Both the position numbers and the translations under genes were made by a program. Under the pieces are notes generated by a model. It was not told where the DNA came from, ran no database searches, and was given only the letters and a program-made list of their open reading frames with translations. Below are positions 11,628 through 23,900 of a DNA stretch of 64,000 bases, piece by piece. The stretch is from Paralvinella palmiformis (Eukaryota > Annelida > Polychaeta > Terebellida > Alvinellidae). Where the stretch lies: the NCBI GenBank assembly GCA_025642065.1, contig JAODUP010000456.1, forward strand, positions 652,501 through 716,500, in the 5' to 3' direction. Each line of letters starts with the position of its first letter. Position 1 is the first letter of the stretch.

Positions 11628-13371
11628 GACAATAACCCGACTGTACGACAACTTGTAATGTTTACTCAGCACAGACCGTACTCAGCGTGGATATACAAGG
11701 GATTATAACCAACTTATAAGACGATTAAGGCAGCGCCATCCTTTTAGCTGACGAAACGGCAGAGGTACATTAATGGCAGCGCCGAATAACGAGGAATGAA
11801 AATTGGTTGTTATGGTACAAAAACATCAATATATAACGTTATAATTAGATAAATTGTCAATGTATAACTGGAAATATGTCAAATATATGATGATGATGAT
11901 GATGTAACTAGATACGTCAACGTATAATGATATAACTATAGATATGTCAATGTATAATGGTAGAACAAGTGATTTGTCAAAACTTAGTGAAGTAGCAAGT
12001 GCACGTTGACATTAATAACATCTAATACCGTTATTTGTCTTTTAAAAGCGACGTCAAAATTGGTTTTTAAGTTGGAAACATACCAAAAAAAATTGGGATT
12101 ATTGAGCCATGTTTAATATTTGTAAAACGTACCCAAGTATTTCCGTCAGATGATAACTCTAGTCTACATGTTCAGTTAAAGCAGAAAAAAATGGCGAAAG
12201 ATTTGTAATATTGGGAGGATGTAACTAAGGATACAGCGAGACATCGGTGAAGAGATATGATCAGACAAAATAGTATAACTATAACTATATAAAGATGATG
12301 ATGAGCAGAGATATGAGCAAAGATTGTGATATAATTAGATCTATTAAAACTTATTATCGTGTAATTGGAGATATGATTATATATAATGTAATAAATATAA
12401 AAACACGAAAAGATATAATAATATACCACAAAACAATGATAAAAACACAGCTGCGTGAATTCTTAAGATATAACTAATTAAGATATAATTAATTAAAGAA
12501 TCTTAAGATATAATTAATTAGGTAGAGATGTAAAAAAAAACAGCACCATAGAGATATAAACAAGATATAAAAATAATATTTACGGGACCGTCTCATATTT
12601 ACAATGTATCTTACTTTATTAATCATTATTGTTGTTGCTTCTCATGCTTAAATTAAATCCCCGAATATCGCCATAATGGGTGAAGCCTCTCCGTTTCAAA
12701 ATCCCCCCCTTCCCCTAGGTTCCCCCCCCCCCCACACACACACACACCACTCGTCTTATGGACTAAACTCGGCCAACTTTTACAGATAAACCGTCCCCGG
12801 CCCTCTGTATCAATCTGAATATCCGATTCTAATCAGATTTGACGCCGTTTGTTAGCGGGTTCTCAGCCCACAATAAACGCCGTCGTCCGTCCATTTGTTC
12901 CAGTTGTCCGTTGTTTGTTTTCCGTCTTACCCGCTTCGTCTTAACACCACACTGACGTCATAATGATGGGATAAAACTGGGGAAAATTAACTGGGACGCC
13001 GTGAACAAACAGCAACTTATTAAATATAATACCATCGGGCTTTGATGGTAATAAACAGCACGCCGTAAAGACTGTGAGAAGGGGCTGTGTGTCGATGGTT
13101 GTGGTTTCCGATCATCCGTGGCTTGTTTAGATAGCGGCCAATCCGTTTGATGTGTTTAATGAGTTAATGTGACCGGTTTTGTTAGCGACAATCGACGTTT
13201 ATGTGATATAAATACCGAATATTAATCTGACGGAATTTAGGGAATTGTTTTGCTTTGGATTAGTAAGGGATTTAGTTAAGTCTGTTAAGGCGTGAAAGGG
13301 TTTTGGCTAATAAATACTTAATGATCACAGCACGGTGCGCGTGTGTGTTAGTGGAATGTTAGCCTCTTGTA

Positions 13372-13410
<39 letters not shown>

Positions 13411-13439
13411 CGCGTGTGTGTGTGTGTCTGCCTACCAAA

Positions 13440-13620
13440 TGTAAATTGGGTTGGTGTGTGGCCATCTTTGTGCAAACTATAAGTTAAATGGGCCGAGCAA
13501 TCTCCAAATGTAATGATGATAAATGGCACATGAAACACCTTCAGAGATAACGAGGCCGGGATTTGAAGCCACGTACCGATAGTTTCTGGCTGCCCGCGCT
13601 ATCAGTGTGCTGTTCATCTC
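13440..13620 (-). mobile_element. SINE-A copy, diverged
   Basis: Reverse-orientation copy of the tRNA-derived SINE described at 20091. It keeps the body words GGCCATCTTTGTGCA, TTAAATGGGCCGAGC and CTCCAAATGTAATG, and a tRNA-like region with GGGATTTGAAGCC. It is more diverged than the other copies and carries indels. Confidence 0.65.
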
Positions 13621-14236
13621 CACGTATGACAATATTATCTAAGAGTTATCCTTTATTTTAATTAGTCACTCATACTGGATATTGTTTAAAATAGTGTACG
13701 CGTTTGCACGAGTACGCGCGTGCGTACGTGCATGAAATAGTTTATATTGATAAATAGTAAATAGAATTGGGAAAAATGGCAACAAGAATGTCGTTCCAAA
13801 TGTAGTGTGTTGTGTTATATACCTCGTGTGTGTGTGTGTGTGCGCGCGCGCGCGCGTGTATGTAATACCCAGCGGAGACAGTTCCCTGACGACTCTAACA
13901 ATATTTACCGACGAAACAGTTTAATCCACTAACAAAACTGCCACAACGCTTAGAGACGACAGAACACACACACACACACAAACATACATACACACACATA
14001 CACACACACACAAATACAGAGGTTGGCGTTATTATCTTGGTAGGAAAAGTCGTAATTTCTTCTGCAAGCACTGATGAATCATGGAGACGTTTTTTTAAAA
14101 TCATAATTTACGTTTCACCATTGCAGCGCCCTTTCGCAATATGTTAACTTCGTAAAGAAAATATAAAGTTGTTATTGTTTAAAAAAACCTTGTTAAAATC
14201 TTTTTGAGAATACCTTATAACGTTTTCGGTTATAAC

Positions 14237-14321
14237 AAACAAACAAACAAACAAACAAACAAACAAACAAACAAACAAACAAACAAACAAACAAACAAAC
14301 AAACAAACAAACAAACAAACG
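14237..14321. repeat. (AAAC)n microsatellite followed by (CAAT)n
   Basis: About 21 perfect units of ACAA/AACA, followed by GACC and a short (AATC)n run to about 14344. The minus-strand VCLF-type frame is a translation of the repeat. Confidence 0.95.
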
Positions 14322-14555
14322 ACCAATCAATCAATCAATCAATCTATTTATCTATAGTTCAGTCAATCAAACAATCAATCAAATGTAATATGTAGACATA
14401 ATCTTCTCAAGTTAATATAATATTCCTGGGGGTATAACACATCAGCTAACTCAGTAATTGAATATTAGATAATGAAATTTGGTTTATAACTATACACTCT
14501 AGTGGGCTATTGTAAGTTGATGTCTCTTATTGTACCAGTGTTCTTGTATGTTCTG

Positions 14556-14589
<34 letters not shown>

Positions 14590-14663
14590 GCAGGTTTATT
14601 ATTTATATGCTATACATCCATGTGCCGTTCGTGATTATTTTATCCAGTTGTTTTGTGTGTGTT

Positions 14664-14700
<37 letters not shown>

Positions 14701-15489
14701 GTACATCTCCTACCTAAAGTATTCTACCAAAGCTGATGCTGTTTGGATAACTAATAGCAGAAGCTGGGGCTTTAGGATAGGCCTTCATCAATAGTGTTAC
14801 CTGTCCATTATACAGGTATTAAGTGACAATTAACCCATGTTAAATATACCGAACTCATTAGCAGACTTTGACAACCAGGTGTTGTCATCTAGTCGATGTT
14901 AGTTCCATTGGGCGTCCTGTTTACATTGTAATGTTTACCGTTCAACTTAACCGATTAAGAAACGTGTATGTTGACGTTCAGATGACGTAATGTCCGAGAT
15001 GGTGACACCGTGAAAGGTAAAAGGGAAAGGAATGCCGAAGAAAATGGGACAACGGCCTCGGATGAATAGTAAACATCAAATATTGCGTGTGTGTGTGTGT
15101 GTTTGAGGTTGTTGGGAAGAGAACAGACGTTCAGCTCTCTCTCTCTCTCTTCTCCCTATCTCTCTCTCTCTCTCTCGCGGACGCGTTGCACGCGCGCGTG
15201 CGTGCACACACCATTCGATATGATTTATTTGGCCGTCCACAAAATAGTACCTAAATTATAGCACACACTAACAAACACACGAAGTGTATATAATAAAGCT
15301 TAGACTAAAACCTAAATCTTATTTCTATATAGGTTCAAGATGATAATTAGTAAACATTTCAAATGATTTAAAGATTAATTACAGGCCACAATGGTTTGGT
15401 CACTGGTCAGGAGCCCCTTTTCGGGGGGGGTGGAGGGTGTGACTGGGCGGGGGGGGGGTGGGGGGGGGTTGTCTGTTGTAGGGAGTTTT

Positions 15490-16149
15490 GGCAGACGGAC
15501 GTTTCGGCCATGGATGGCCACGCACACCCGGACGTATAGGCCACGGAAAATATTCAGGGTGGACGTTTTGGCTATATCATATCTTTTGTAAATGTACATA
15601 ATATGATTTAACGTGATATTGGTAAATATAAATTGTAAATACGGCTAATTTAAAAGTATTTAGAAGTCTCATATTTGTTATATTTTATCAGTTTAAATTA
15701 TGTAAAAGACCAGTTAATTTATAAACGTCTTTTGTTGCTTTAGTAATTTAAAAAAACAAACAGTTCTTTGTAATTTTAAGTTGGCGTCAAAAGTTTGTCA
15801 CTAAATGAGAACTCTGGAATACAAAGGGATGTCCTGTTAAAAAATTTATCTGAAGAGATAACTGAAGACTAAATCAAGAGGACGAAGAAGATACAGGTTC
15901 GACTACAGACACGGCCGTATCATTTCTGCCGAGAGATCGAGTTGATGGGGAAAAAAATCAATTCCAGATATGACGCGAGGTATTAGTCATAACCTTCGTG
16001 GAGGTCACCGCAACATCTGATGTGCTATCTATAAACCGTGTAAATGAAACCGAATTATATAATTTTTGTTTTGTTTATATAGTATAGCCAAAACGTCGAG
16101 GGATGCATGGCCGTGGCCGAAACGTCCGTGCCCTAAACATCCGTCTACC
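15490..16149. mobile_element. DNA transposon or MITE with long terminal inverted repeats
   Basis: The segment at about 15491-15576 (GACGGACGTTTCGGCCATGG, then GGACGTTTTGGCTATA) is matched in reverse complement at about 16078-16149 (GCCAAAACGTC, then GGCCGAAACGTCC and CCGTCTACC). The inverted repeats are roughly 70-80 bp and imperfect, around an AT-rich core of about 500 bp with no usable open frame. This is the structure of a non-autonomous DNA transposon. The superfamily and target-site duplication could not be fixed by eye. Confidence 0.7.
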
Positions 16150-16327
16150 AGTTTGACAACATACCAACCAATCGCATAGAATAAAGGATATTTGGTCTAG
16201 GAATAAAAATGTGAATTTCGGTTTACAATTCATTTGATATTGGCATGTTATACGAACAAGAACCGGGAATGCATTTGTGCTAAAACCGACAATTGCAGAA
16301 ACAACAGGTTTTCTGCAACTAATTAAG

Positions 16328-16509
16328 GGCGCCTCCGTGGTGTGGTTGGTAGCGCGTTTGGACCACAGATCGCTACCACTTCAGTTCGAATCTCGGCGAG
16401 GGCATATCTGAAGGGTCGTTCAGCTTTGACTTCACTTCGTTACCTTTCGAGGTCGCTCGGCCCATTTAGCCTACCATGTGCACAAAAGTGGCCATAAAAA
16501 TCAATCATC
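16328..16509 (+). mobile_element. SINE-A copy, near full length
   Basis: tRNA-derived SINE of about 180 bp. The head GGCGCCTCCGTGGTGTGG has an A-box-like GTGGTTGGTAGCG, then a B-box AGTTCGAATCTCGG. The shared body runs from TTTGACTTCACTTCGTTACC through CTCGGCCCATTTAGCCTACC to GTGCACAAAAGTGGCC, and it ends in AATCAATCATC. It is closely related to the copies at 20091, 34723 and 58471. Confidence 0.85.
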
Positions 16510-17202
16510 GGCAAGAAATCGAAGGAAAAATACCAACACACGCAAATCAGACTTCAAGTTCGTGCACATTCAATGAACATCCACACATTTATATATCTGT
16601 CTCGCAATCTCTCCCAAACTGCGGCCGGTCTGTATTCTCGTGCCGTTTGTTGCTCCTTTGCACAAACTATAGATAGGTAACTACATCTAGATGGTTCGCG
16701 TGAAGACACGATCGAGCTCTATTCAGCTTACGTGAAGCCACCAGAACTCTGCTCTACGGGACTTCTTCTTTCGTTAGTAAGAAAGCACAACAAATATACG
16801 ACATTTTTCCATACTTTATACACTGGCAGCTCAGTCACCTGGGGTAGATCTATTCATCGCGCTATTTGAGTCTTGATCTTTGCCACACATGGCACATGTG
16901 GGCACATAAATAGGGAGATATCTCACAGAGGCAGCTATTACTCGGATTCGAACCCCAAGTTCGTAACCAATGTAGTATATAAGCACCAGAGACGATCATA
17001 AATTTACATTATAGAATATACCATTTCAATTATACATTTGGGTATAATACACTGTTAAAATAATTATATATTAATTTATGACATATACATATAGCAGTGT
17101 CGTATATAGAAGTATATATATATATACATATATATACATATATGTGTGTGTGTGTGTGTGTGTGTGATGAAGGTTAAACAGTTATAAGAGCAAAAACGAA
17201 GG

Positions 17203-17302
17203 ATGATGATGATGTTTTACGGCCACTTTTGTGCACATGATAGGCTACATGGGCCGAACGGCCTCCAAATGTAATGAAACGAAGTCAAAGATGAAACATC
17301 CT
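17203..17302 (-). mobile_element. SINE-A copy, 3' half only
   Basis: Reverse-orientation fragment of the SINE body (GCCACTTTTGTGCACATGAT, GGGCCGAACGGCCTCC, GAAGTCAAAGATGAAACATCC) with a (GAT)n tail. The tRNA-derived head is missing. It lies close to the 3' end of the methyltransferase gene. Confidence 0.85.
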
Positions 17303-17360
17303 TCAGTTATGCAAAGACGAAAGAAAAAGACAGACAAGAAAGAGCAGACAAAAACATAAT

Positions 17361-17366
17361 TTTATT
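17361..17366 (-). terminator. Candidate polyadenylation signal of the methyltransferase gene
   Basis: TTTATT on the plus strand reads AATAAA on the minus strand, about 290 bp past the stop codon at 17658. It is the first canonical signal I see downstream. Confidence 0.45.
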
Positions 17367-17657
17367 ATTAATTATGGCTTATCACATGTATTACATTATT
17401 TCCATATAATTAAATTATCATTAATCACAGTAATCACAACATACATTACACATCATTATAATCTGTATTTCATTATTAATTAAAAAAAATTCTTAAACTT
17501 TCATCGACAGCCATCGCATTACTTCACATTTTATAACTTTCTTTTGTCATAATGCTGCGCTAGAACAGATAATGGTATATGTAATGGTGATGGTTTTAAA
17601 ATAAACTACATCAAAGAGGAATCACAAACGTTTTCTTTCTAATCACGAGCTCAGCGT

Positions 17658-20600
17658 TCACAATATAGAGTACATATAGATCTCGCTTATATCGCTATCA
17701 TTATGGTCATCAAACAAGGCGTATTCGGCGGCAATTAACATTTCTGGTCGATTTACCGGCATTAACCAGCCATTTAGCAACTCCGTCAACTGCAAGGTGA
17801 AGAATTACAGGTAAAACGAGACAATTGTTGGCATTAGCATTGTGACGGCTTCATTATCGACGTAACATCTTCGCCATTGCTGGTTAATTGCTGTCAGTTA
17901 GGGCTTAGGAGCTAGATTTACGAGCATGCACGAAAACGCGCAAACACGCATACTCACACGAGATATTCCATTGCAGGAAACGTGTTTTCGTAACTCTACC
18001 TACTAAGTGCTCGCTCGTTCCCTCACTCACCGACTCACTCACTCACTCAGACACACCAACAGACATGACTTCACAAACTTACCTCCAGTGACTGTAAAGA
18101 CTCCTCGACACTTGGTGTAGTAACTAAAACTGAGCCACATTTACGTAGAGCTTGGTTTAATATTGTCCATATTCTGTAAAAAAAACCCAGTGAATTGATA
18201 CTGATAGAAAGACGGGCAGCGGGCAGGCAGAGACAGACAGACAGACATATAAATAGACACAGGCAGACCAACAGACATACAGACAGAGAGGGTCGATAAA
18301 CAAATAGACGTGCAGACAAATACAGGTATCGCCATAGAGAGACATTCAGACAGACATAACCAGGCTGACAAACAGACAGATAAACAGACAGAGAGACAAA
18401 TACAAATACGGGCACGCCGATAGCAAACAAAGAGAAATACAGACAGACCGATAGACAGAAACACAGACAGACACAAGCAAACCAACAGACAGCCAGACAG
18501 ACTGACAGACGGAGGCTGGCGGACAGACAAGCAGACGGACAGATATACACACTGAGACAGACAGACAGATAAGTAGAAAAGACAGGTAGACTGACTGACT
18601 GACTGTCAGACATACACAGACTGGCAGGCATGCCGACAGAGACAGGTACACAGGCAAACGATATGTATGTCCGGTACATGAGATGCGTATTATTTTGTAT
18701 AGTGATTTTTTTGGAAGACAGCAAACAAACAAACAAACAAACAAACAAACAAAGAGTCAGCTTTAAGAAGAAACCGTGTTAATAGACTGACTGACTGACT
18801 AACCACCCGACACACTTTCTCTCTGACTGACTGACTAACCACCCGACACACTGTCTCTCTGACTGACTAACTGACTGACACACTGTCTCTCTGACTGACT
18901 GACTAACTAACCGCCCGACACACTGTCTTTCTGACTGACTGACTGACTAACCGCCCGACACACTGTTTTCTCTGACTGACTAACCGCCCGACACACTGTC
19001 TCTCTGACTGACTGACTAACCGCCCGACACACTGTCTCTCTGACTGACTGTGCACTTGATTGTCCGTTTTCTCAACTGCCCTTTTCTGTACTACAAATCA
19101 ACACTGGCTTCTCCAATAATCAATGATAGAATCTCGTAATTAACCTGCCCCACTGTATAGACCTTGGGCCGGACGAAGCAATGGAATTAATTCCCTTTCG
19201 CCGCAAAGCCGACTCCCTATCTGGCAGATCTCCCGTTCGATTTAACCGTATCGATTCGATTTTTCGGATTAAGGCGAGTCAATCGTTCAACTTTCTACGC
19301 ATACCTGAGCCTCTAATCAGGCTCTCACCTATGTACGTCAGTCAAATGGACGTCCGGCCATCGGGCCGAAGCCTATATAGCGGCGAGTCTATTATTTACC
19401 CGAGACCGAAATACCGCAGTAATCGCCTTACCCGTTCCAATGATTACTCGGGGAAATCCAATAATGAGGCTGCGTTTGCGTCGGGTTTAAATTGAAATTT
19501 GCCATTTTCAGACACGCAGCTTAGACACAGGGTGGAGCGTGTCCGAGGGGAGATTTTCGCCATAAACCGGGATTATTTCTGTTCCATTACAACAGAGATT
19601 TGATTGGTCCCGATTCAAGATCAGCGCCCAAGTGCGCATAATCGGCGACATTTTCAAGATGAATTGCGTCGCGCCAATGTGTGCCATAACAAATAGGGGA
19701 CGAATATTTAATGGGCCGCGTTTATGGGGATGGGAAGGTATGTGTCGTAACATTATTAAAACGTGGCACGGAGCTCTGACAGATAAATGAAACTGTGATG
19801 ATAGATCGCAAAAAGATCGTTCTATTTATTTATAACGTTTAAGACGTTTGCATTAACTGTACCAGCCAATGAATGGAATTTAAAATACAAAAATCGGTGT
19901 CCAAATTATAACCATTTCTTCGCCATACCTTAATCTGTTAATCTGGTGTCCTAAATATGACGGCGGTCAAAACGACTTCGTTTATTTTCTGAAGTTGATG
20001 GGTAACTCGGATACAAAATAATCTAAAACATTTAGTCGGAACAAAAAACGCAAAAATATTATGTCATTTCTCCCCACACCCATCATGCGGGGGCGCCTCG
20101 GTGGTCTAACGGTTGCGTGTTGGATCACAGATCACTACCACCCGTGTTGGAATCTCGGCGTGGGCATATCTGAAGGTGTTTCATCTTTGACCTCGCTTCA
20201 TTACCTTTGTAGGTCACTCGGCCCATTTAGCCTACATTGTGCACAAAAGTGGGCGTAAAACACCAATCATCACCATCAACATCATCCCCCATCATGCGAC
20301 ACTTAAACATCTCATAGATGGCTTTAATTCGTGTAACGTTACGACAAAACTCGCGACAGCTGAAGTGGATTGTATTCACTTCATTTTCTGATCTGTGATA
20401 ACGAAATACTGCTAAGATACGAACCTGCAATGACACTTATTTCCAATGTGATCACGTTTTTCGATGTTAATCTCGGGGCCCTCACTGCCAGAATGTTTTA
20501 CAGGATCAGAGATATTAATGCACCACTTTTTAATTAATTCACTCAGCCTATAACGCCATTTAATTTGGTCAACAATCTACGGATGTTATGATAAGAGACT

Positions 20601-20885
20601 AAATTATTCGCTAGAAAAGTTCCGAACCTTTTTACGGGATCGATCCCTTGATCCTTGTCACCAGCAAACTTGACAAACTGATGAAGATGTCTTAACGTTG
20701 GCAGCGATACTTTAAATAGCTAAATATGGTCGATATATTGTTAATAATAATAATAATAATAACATTCATGGCTAGGTACAGAAGCGATAAAGATCCGATT
20801 TTCCCAAGCAGGTGACAAAGTGGCAGGATATTAAAACGTATTATTGTAGTCTGATACTTAAGGAAAACTACTGACACACTAACTT

Positions 20886-20935
<50 letters not shown>

Positions 20936-23900
20936 GTTATGGTTCATTCTGGTTGAATAGTAAGGAGATAAAATATCATATTTACTTCTCTACCTGGATA
21001 ATGTGAGTGAGTAAGTGTTTTGTTTAGCCTCTACGCTGGTCACACATGGGCTATATGCCCGGCGGGGAGGGGGTAGATACTCTAGGGAAATGAGCTGACC
21101 AGCTGAAGGATGAAACATCACAACACTCCAACACGATTGCGCCTATCAGAAGTGATTGGTTAACAATTGACACTCAGTGGTGTCATCTGTTCAGCATTGT
21201 AAATTAAAGACTGTTTAATGAATCGCGTTGGAGACAAAAACTCCATGAAGACGTCGGCGAAAAAGACGGCTTGGTTATAGACTACATACTCCCTATTACC
21301 AGGTAGAGCTTTCTGCCGACAGTTGATGCCTTAACTATCACCGTATAAGGACTAGCTTTGAACATTCTGCAAAATGCGGCCATCTGTATGCTGTAATAAA
21401 ATTGTATATGGTGAGAACTCGAACGCGGCGCTGTTTAGGTCCGAGTTGCCAGCCTTTGTGAGTCAGTGCTCCGAAAAACAGTCTCAAAGCCGTGTCATGT
21501 CTGAGTCCATTGTTATGAATGTTTACACATAGAACAATGACACTGGTACAGATTGAGGATATAATGTGGCGTAGTTGTTGCTGAGTTGTATTATTCAAGT
21601 CCTTCCTCTCTCAATAGTCCAACTTCAGTAGCCACCCTAATGAGTCGGGGAATGGCGTTAGTCTAATTTGCTGCAGCTGTATTTACTTGCCCATCTTTTT
21701 TCTTACTTGATTGTGGTGTGTTGTCATGTTTTGTATTTCTATGTTCTAGTTAACCTGTACTGTGTAGCTTGGAACCCCCCCCCCCCCGACTACAACTGGT
21801 AGTACTGATTACAAAAATGCATGCCCCATTTAGACATTGGTGATGGGAGTCTCCTAACTGTCCCTCAAACTGAATTTTGTTTATACTACAATGTGTGCTC
21901 ATATTTCTCAACATAGTTGCAATCCCTCTTTCACTTTGTTCATTATAGTCCCTTATGTCCTACATCATTTTATGAGTGACAAATTTGAATGTACTATGAT
22001 AAATGTATGTGGTTTGAGTTATTTTAAATATAAGGTTTTAAATCTATAAGAGAAATCCTGAAATGATTAATTTTATATTAGACCACTTTCTGATCATACT
22101 TTAGTAAATTTTCATTATTTGCCACGTGTATGGTATATATATATATATATATATATACCATTTGCCAGTGAATATAAAGTGTTTTGCCTAAAAAAAATAT
22201 TTAATAATTTTCCTTTAACATTTCAACAAAATACGTCATAATTTTCAAAGTAATTAAATAGAATCTAGTTCATCATATGATTTATTTTTATTAAAATTAT
22301 ATTTTTCTAAACGCAGCTTAAAAAATAAAAGTTTGTGTGCCCACATACATGCACACACACACACACACTAGGAATATTTCAATTTTTAAAATCCTCTGCA
22401 GCTCCAACATAACAAAATTAATGTCTTATTGTACACAAACACACACACATATCACATACCCCGCACACACACAACAATTCTATTAAAGATTTATATCTTA
22501 AAGATATATATGATAAACAAATTCCAGAACTGGAACTGCTTTTTTTTAAACAAAAAAAAACAGAAGTAATAAACTTGGAACTCAAACTGGAAATCTACAA
22601 AGTTTTCAGCTTCTACCTTTTAAATTATTTGCTCCATGTATAAACTCCTAATACATATAAGATTAACATAAATGAGTTTAGGGTGTTGCCTATTGTGTCA
22701 AGGGCCTTGTTCGTATTTGTCAATATTGACCACCTGGTTTCTAAATTTGTAAATTTTACTGTCAGTTCCATGAGGAATATTATGTTTTAACTGCAAATTA
22801 TGGACCCAGAATTAGGTATACCATCACATCCAATAATGTACTTAATAATTACAGGCAAATGAACCAGATAGTATTTAAATGATCAGAAAGATGTTTGTGG
22901 ATTGAGCCAAAGCCTTCCTAGCAGGCCCCCTCCATAACACTGATCAGTTACTGATAGAAGAGAATATGCTGCCATTTACTGACCTTTTTTGCATTTCTAC
23001 ATTGGCAAAGAATTCAAAGACATTGTTCATGACAACAACATCAGCTGGAAGAGAAAGAAAATTTGGGGGCTTATAAACGTTAACTGAATAAACAAAACAA
23101 AAACAGTACGTGAGCCGAGAAAACAGTGGTCATGAAGAAAAAGAAAAGGTTGATTAATAATCAGTTATAGTATATATTTCTGCTGTTATATATCTCAAAA
23201 CATTAGTAGCACCAAAACAACAAAACAATTTTACAGCATTAATAGTATATTTTATATTTATCTCACACAACATGTGCATGTGTGTCTGTGCTTTAATAAT
23301 AATATTATTAATGTGTGATTTTATATAGCACCACGCTCAACTGTTTTATTCTAGACTAGATAAAAATGACTATAAGAACTGTTAAAAGTTACATAGACAT
23401 TACAGAATTTAAGAATATGTAATACTAAACAGATACATCTTAAAGATAGATTTAAAACTATTGATTGCATGACAGTGTCTCAGTTTGTCTGAGAGCTGAT
23501 TCCATAATGCGGGTGCCGTATAGTGGAATGACTAGAGACCAAACGTCTTGAGCCTAACCGGTGGTATTAACATTAAGTTTAATCCTGCAGATCTCAGAGC
23601 CCTTGTTGGATGATATATCTATAGCATGTTGCAGATATAGAATGGTGCTAGTTCATGCATGGCTTTATAAGTAAAAATTATGATCTTATCCCTATATATC
23701 ACTGTAAGCCAATGCAGGGCCTTAAGTGCAGGGGTGATATGTTCATATCGGCCTGTCTTTGGCACAAGGTGTGTTGCTGAATTTTGCCACAGTTAAAGCT
23801 TTTGGACAGCAGCATCTGGAATTCTGACCAGGATGGAATTATAATAATAAAGGCAAGCAGTCACAAAGGCATGCACCAGTCTCTCAAGGACCTCAGGTGA

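Larger units (their letters stand above)
4101..17657. other. Gene-free, repeat-rich intergenic region
   Basis: No coding region could be supported in these 13.5 kb on either strand. The apparent open frames are translations of microsatellites and minisatellites, such as Thr-His or Cys-Val runs from (AC)n and Tyr-Ile runs from (TA)n. Non-repetitive, moderately G+C-rich blocks occur at about 12760-13280 and 14700-15070. Because the region lies 5' of a goosecoid-like gene they could be cis-regulatory, but this is inferred from position only. The recognisable repeats and hairpin are listed separately. Confidence 0.6.

Noticed and set aside
18071..18748. 225-codon minus-strand open frame rich in Cys, Leu, Ser and Val
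   Set aside because: Most of it is a translation of the degenerate CAGA repeat. Only its last 30 codons are real, as exon 8 of the methyltransferase gene.
19181..19495. 104-codon plus-strand frame in the methyltransferase intron
   Set aside because: No recognisable domain, no splice context, and Arg/Ser-rich composition typical of a chance frame in CpG-containing DNA.
22135..22158. Palindromic ATGGTATATA...TATACCAT as a regulatory hairpin
   Set aside because: It is a TA microsatellite with short complementary edges. Many similar ones occur in the window.
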